Positions 28,901 through 34,900 of a stretch of 64,000 nt of DNA are shown here, piece after piece. The notes beneath the pieces were generated by a model. That model saw nothing but the letters and a program-made list of their open reading frames with translations. It did no database searches and was not told where the DNA came from. Origin of the DNA: Brachycybe producta (lineage: Eukaryota; Arthropoda; Diplopoda; Playtdesmida; Andrognathidae); the NCBI GenBank assembly GCA_036925085.1, contig JAUPFP010000014.1, forward strand, positions 4,591,501 through 4,655,500, in the 5' to 3' direction. Every line of letters begins with the position of its first letter. Position 1 is the first letter of the stretch. The position numbers and the translations under genes are program-made.

Positions 28901-31900
28901 CCTCCTGTTGCATATAATATCACTAACATCATCATGATTCTGCATTTTGAAAGCCATAAAATACTAGAAAAATCATCCCCTTACTTTATTGAATTCATTC
29001 ATCTTCATCAATTTCATCTTTCCCCTCTCTAACTTTATTTTCAAACAACAATAAAAAAAGGTATTTAAAGCGAGTGGAAACGGGGCCACGGGGCCACTGG
29101 AAATCTTGTTATTCGTCTTATGAGAGATGCAAAAAAATAACTTGCAAGTGTTTTTAGAAACTAGAAGGGTAGCTCAATACACTTAAGCTGTATTTTCATG
29201 ATTGATATCTTTCAAAATAAACGTTTTATGCCAGACAATATGTTTTTTTAAACTTTTGTTTATAAAAAGTTTATTTTGAAAGATATCAATCATTAAAATA
29301 CAGCTTAAGTGCGCGCTACCCTTCTAGTTTCTAAACCACCTTCTAGTTTTTTTTTTCTGAATTTTTCTCCTGAAAAACAGAAATAATCAAAGAGTTCGAG
29401 AGGCGCGTTTACACTTTAAAAGCACTTTGAATGAGTTTCTATTGTTTTTATTTTGAAACATTCTGTACTTTATGAGAATTAAAGCCAAAAAAAAACCCCC
29501 AAAAAATGAACCTTCCATTTTTTTATTATATATAATATTATATAAAGCAGGATTATTCAAATGAAGTACATTAATAAGTGAATTAAATTAGTGTATAATC
29601 TCTGTTTGCTTTTTTAAAGAAAAAAAAAGCCTCGTCTCTCAATTTTCATCTCTCTCTCTCCCCCCCTCCATTAACACACAGACAGACAGACAAGAGAGTA
29701 GAATGGACAATTAGGCCGAAATTCAAGAAGGAAAAACATCGCTCTTGAAATCATCTCGAGAGCTGAGATTCAAGTTGGAAGTTTCCCTTCTTGAATACAG
29801 ACCTTAGTATTATTATGAAGCTCAAGGATGGTTGAACGGGAATGACGTCATGAGGTTTAATTAATTGTGTTCAATCTCGTGTCTTGTCTGTCTATCTGTC
29901 TATTTTTCCTTGATGCTTGTTGCTTAGTTACATGCAATTTTACCATTTTACCTCATCTTTTTTGTCGAAATTTCTACCGTCTATTTCTCTACACACACCC
30001 CCCCCCCCCCAAAAAAGGAACAAAATGTAAAGGTTGGAACACACAGACCGCAAAATGAAGTCTGGTTGTCGGTTTTGAGTCTGTCCATAGAAAATACATT
30101 GTAACCACACAGCCCAACCACCTGCGACTTCATTTTGGAGTCTAAAAGTGGTCTGTGTGACAAGACCCTAAGACAAAACACGACCAAATTGATTGTTTAG
30201 CTCCAAATTCAAGAAACGAGTGCTCAAGGGCTCAAATTTCATACGAACAAAGTTTTCATAAGTAAACGGAGCACCTACTTAGGCAATGTGAGTAGGTGCT
30301 CATAGTTTGAGCATCTACTTATGCGATTTATTCGTACCAAATAGAGCACATACTCCAAAAAAAACGTGAGCAAAGAGCATGGTATTCTCTTACCAACCTC
30401 GAACCTTGTTGTTGAATTTCAACCTTCTATTTCTTAACTCCTGTCCAGGACTTATCTCAGTCCTTAGAGAGAGAAAGATAGAGAGAAGAAAAGACCCACA
30501 AGTTGGCCTTTAGGGATCGTTTTTGTTTCCCCCTTCCTTGGGGCCCCCTTAACACACACAAACCACACATACAAGTGGGCGGAGGAGGGGAGGGCCAAAG
30601 ATGATACCCAAAGAAAAATGTGGTGGATATTTTTTTTGTTGTTGTTGTTGGGCTTAATTTTGAAAGATATCGACGATCTATTGGAAGGACGACGAGAAAA
30701 GAAAATGGGAATTTAGACAAAAAAAAAAGAAAGATTGTTGATGGTGTTTGATGGGGAAGGAGGAGGAGGAGGAGGAGGAAGAAGAGAGGATGAATTACGG
30801 TGAAGAAAAAAAGATCGTTTGGAGAGGATGGGAATAAAAGACTAGAAAAAACAAGTGAGTTACGGTTGTTATTTAATCGATGTTGAACGTGGTGGAGGCG
30901 GCGGCGGCGTTCAATAACTTATATATATTTATCAAAGAAAGAGAAGAAAAAAGTAATAATGTTGCATAAAACTGAGTGAAAACGGAAGTTCATCATCGAT
31001 CGAATATCGTTTTATATCATCAGTAAAAAGGGTGGGGGGGTTGAAAAAAGACATCATTATTATTATATTCTCATCCGTGTTATTCATCATCATCATCATC
31101 ATCACACATTAAACACACACTCTCTCTAAATACATTGAGGTAGCTCAACTTAAGACGGTAAAAGAGGTAAAAGGGTGCGAGAACCACTTTTGAGTGGTCG
31201 AGGGTTCGACTACAGAATGTTTGTTTCAGGTGGCTGGAGTGTGGTTGACAATGAACGCTCTCTCTCTCTCAAAGTTTTTCTAATTAATAAAAGGTTTTTC
31301 TTATATTGGAACTATGATCAGAGAGGGTTCAAGTGACAAGTTTTCTTCTTGAATTTGAACCATTTTGTGTTTGTATGTGAGTGTCATATGACCATGTATT
31401 GTACAATTATGAGGGTCAGAAGAAAGATCAGAAAAGAGTACAAGAATGAATGAATGAATAGAAAATGAAGTAATACATAGATAGATGGAGAGAGAGAGTG
31501 TTCCTTGGAAGAAAAATGTCTTTAAGGAGGAGGAGGAGAAGGTGTTAGAAGATATTACTGTTATAGTGAGAAAAAGAAGAGAGAAATGTGAGAGGGGTCA
31601 CAGCTGCTGTTTCTATGTTGAATCATGATGATGATGATCATGTCTCTATATAATATTGGCATCGATTATTGTTTGAGGGGCACATCTTGTGATACTTGAG
31701 AATTATTATTCGCCATTTGCCCCCCCCCCCCTTCATCCTATCTCTCAATTTTATTATTGTCTTTGGTCAATGTTAAATAACAATGGCAACCACTTGGGTT
31801 TAAAAGGAAGAAGGTCGCGCGAGAAAAACCTAAAACTCAAATGCACACATTTTTCCTTCATTTAAACACACACATAACAAAAAATAAACAATGAAACACA

Positions 31901-34900
31901 TTTGTGTCTGTATTTAAAATGTATTATTTATCATATTGTTAAAGGTTAAATTGGAGATCGTTTAAAGTAGATAAGGCCCAAATTCAAGAAGGAAACTTGA
32001 ACTCTGTCTCTGAGTAGAGTTTCAACATAGAAAAAAAACAAACCCAATCAAGATTGAATACACTTGAGATTTAAGTAGGATATTCAAGTGCCAAGTGGAC
32101 TTAAGTAGAGACCTACCTATAGAGACTATAGAACCGGGTGGACCATTGCAAAAATCCATTTCAACCCATGGACTCAATCAACAGTGGTTCGTGCGCCCTT
32201 TAGGGTTGGAATACACAGACCACTTTTAAGACTGTGTAAGATGAAGTTGAAGGTGAAAGGTTGAAGGTTTATTTTGCAGTCGAGAAGACAGGCAATTAGA
32301 AATCGGGACAAACAGAAGTTGGCTCCGCCTTTTTTATGACGACCGGCAACTTCTAATTGGTTTGTTGTGTGGTTCGACGTTGAAAAGAGCGGAGCATGTG
32401 ACGTCAGACTACATAACCAACCAATTAGAAGTTGCGTTCGTCATAAAAAAGGGCGGAGCCAACTTCTGTTTGTCCCGTTTTCTAATTGCCTGTGTTGAGA
32501 AGTTGCCAAAAAGTGGCCCCGCACGGTTAGAAGACCTTTTAGTGGTCGATTTCGACTACAAAATGAAGTCAAATTGTCACTGAATTCGAGGAGTGGCCTT
32601 TCAATTTTATTGAGAGAAAAAAAGCCCACGAGTTTCCTGAGCCTAGTTGGCTTGATGGGGGCTGGGTGGTGAGCCTCAATTTTTCTTTTTACATAATTTT
32701 CGTTCTCCTAATCCCTTAAAAAAGAATCTTCCATTTTCCTCAGAGATGAAAACCATCAAATAATGAAAAGATTCCGAAATTTCATTTTTGAAAACCATTT
32801 TTAAAGGGTAATTTGTAACCAAGTTGGTTTAATAAATGGTCTTTTTTTTTGGGGAGGTTGTTGCTCGGCTTTTGGGGCTCCTTTTTCTTTTTTTTTTGAA
32901 TTAATATTAAATTCTTTTTGTCTTAGAAAATATTTTTAAAATGTTGGCTTTAAAGAATTAACTTCACATTTTCGTACGAATTCAGCCATTTTTCTTTCTC
33001 AGCCATTTACTAAACGCATTTAAACTCCTCCCCCGCCCCCCCCCCCTCCCTTCTTTCTAGTTTGAAATTGTAACACAATGACAGTAATCTATCAATGCTT
33101 TTTTAATAGACGAATTGGAATGTTGAACACAAAAGGCAACAATCAATCTTATGTTCTGATAGACATAACCATTGAGGAGAACCCCCCCCCCCCCCCCCCC
33201 TCTTAGCACACTTTCTTTTTTGCATTGAAAAATGGCAGGGTTTTGTTATAGGGGGGGGGGGGGTATTAAAACGAAACCACAAACTTCCTCCGTTCAATTT
33301 TTCTTAAATCCACAACTTGAAGGGGGAAAAAATAATGATTTTCGTATAAAAAAAAAACTTTGATATTTTAACATTTTAATTATTTATTTAAATATAAATT
33401 TCAATTTTAATTAAGGTGTTTTATGAACAACTGCGTTTTCAGGAGCGAAATTTAAAGTGTGTTATAAACTAGAACTGGTCGCTGAATCAGTTAATTGCTA
33501 GTTTCTTGTTGTTTTCGCATCTTTCAAAATAAACTTTTTTAAGAAGAAAATATATAAAAACTTATTTTGAAATATAGTCATCGAGTTACCCTTCTAGTTT
33601 TTAAAACACTTTCAATTATTTCTTCGTATGCTGTTTCATGAACAGAATTTTTGAATTTTGGTTATTTTCTGCTTTATTTTTTAGAAGCAAACACGAAGGA
33701 GAAATTAAAAACTAGAAGGGTAGCTCAATCACTTTAAAGATATTTTTAACATTGATTTCTTTCGAAATAAAAACATTTTATAGACAAAAATTTGCTTAAT
33801 TTTTAAAAATAACTTAATTTCTACTTTTTTTTTAAAAAAATGACATAAAAAGCTTATTTTAAAATATATCAACATGAAGTGATCGAGTCACCCGTCTAGT
33901 TTCTAAAACACTTAAGAATTTACGTAAAATTTTATTTTACTTTTGAAAAATTAATTTCTAACAGAATCGAAGTTCTTCCAAGAAGTTCAGATATTTTTTT
34001 TATAATACGTAGCCATTTTTTTAATTTAGTTTAAGACTAAAAAGGCGGGTAAAGTTAGCTCGTTAAAAACTAGCCATTAGATTTCACGTATTTTCAATTA
34101 TTATTACGAAAAAGGAGGAAGAAAAGGGTTGAAAGGGAATTGTGCCCCTGTAGAGACGCAAACACTGCTAGCACATACATGCCCTCAATGCTCAATCAAA
34201 TGGGGGGAAGGGTAAAATAGGCCTACTCTCCTCCTCCTTTCCTACCACGAGCTGTGTTGTTTGTGTAAAGAAGGAGTGGAATTTCACTCAAAATATTATG
34301 GTTTGGATGATGGGACAAAGAGGTTTTTAGGTTGGTTGAATTAGAAATTCAGGGCACGATTATGTGGCCCACTGGGCACTTTCAAAATGGATTTTAAAAG
34401 TGGGAGGAACAAACCCATTTAAAAGAAATTCCTAGTTGGTTTTTTCTTTTGTTAATTACTCAGAGAACACAACATTAGAAAACGTGAAACCATGATATAT
34501 ATGGAGGTAACTCAACTTAAGAGCACCCCCTAATTTACTTATTCCGTGACATAGCTTAGAAATGACCAATAGATGGCGCCACCTCTACTTCAATGTATAA
34601 AGAGACATTGAAAGGTAAGGAGATGTAAAGAAAAACCTTGAAGAGAGGCTACACAATTAAAGCTCATTCATATAATATGTTTTTAAACATGAAGTTGAAC
34701 TACCTCTGTTTATATGTGTATCTCTTGACCGCAATGTTACAAAAAGAACTAGAAAACGTTTTTCTTAAATCTGTCACCAGGTGCGCTGCTGTATTATTTT
34801 CAGTTTTCATTTGCATTATTGGTAAAAAAAACGACACAACTTGGAAATTATATACTTTGGAATGAACGATTTTTTTTCTTCTCTCCTTCTGGAGTTTGAT

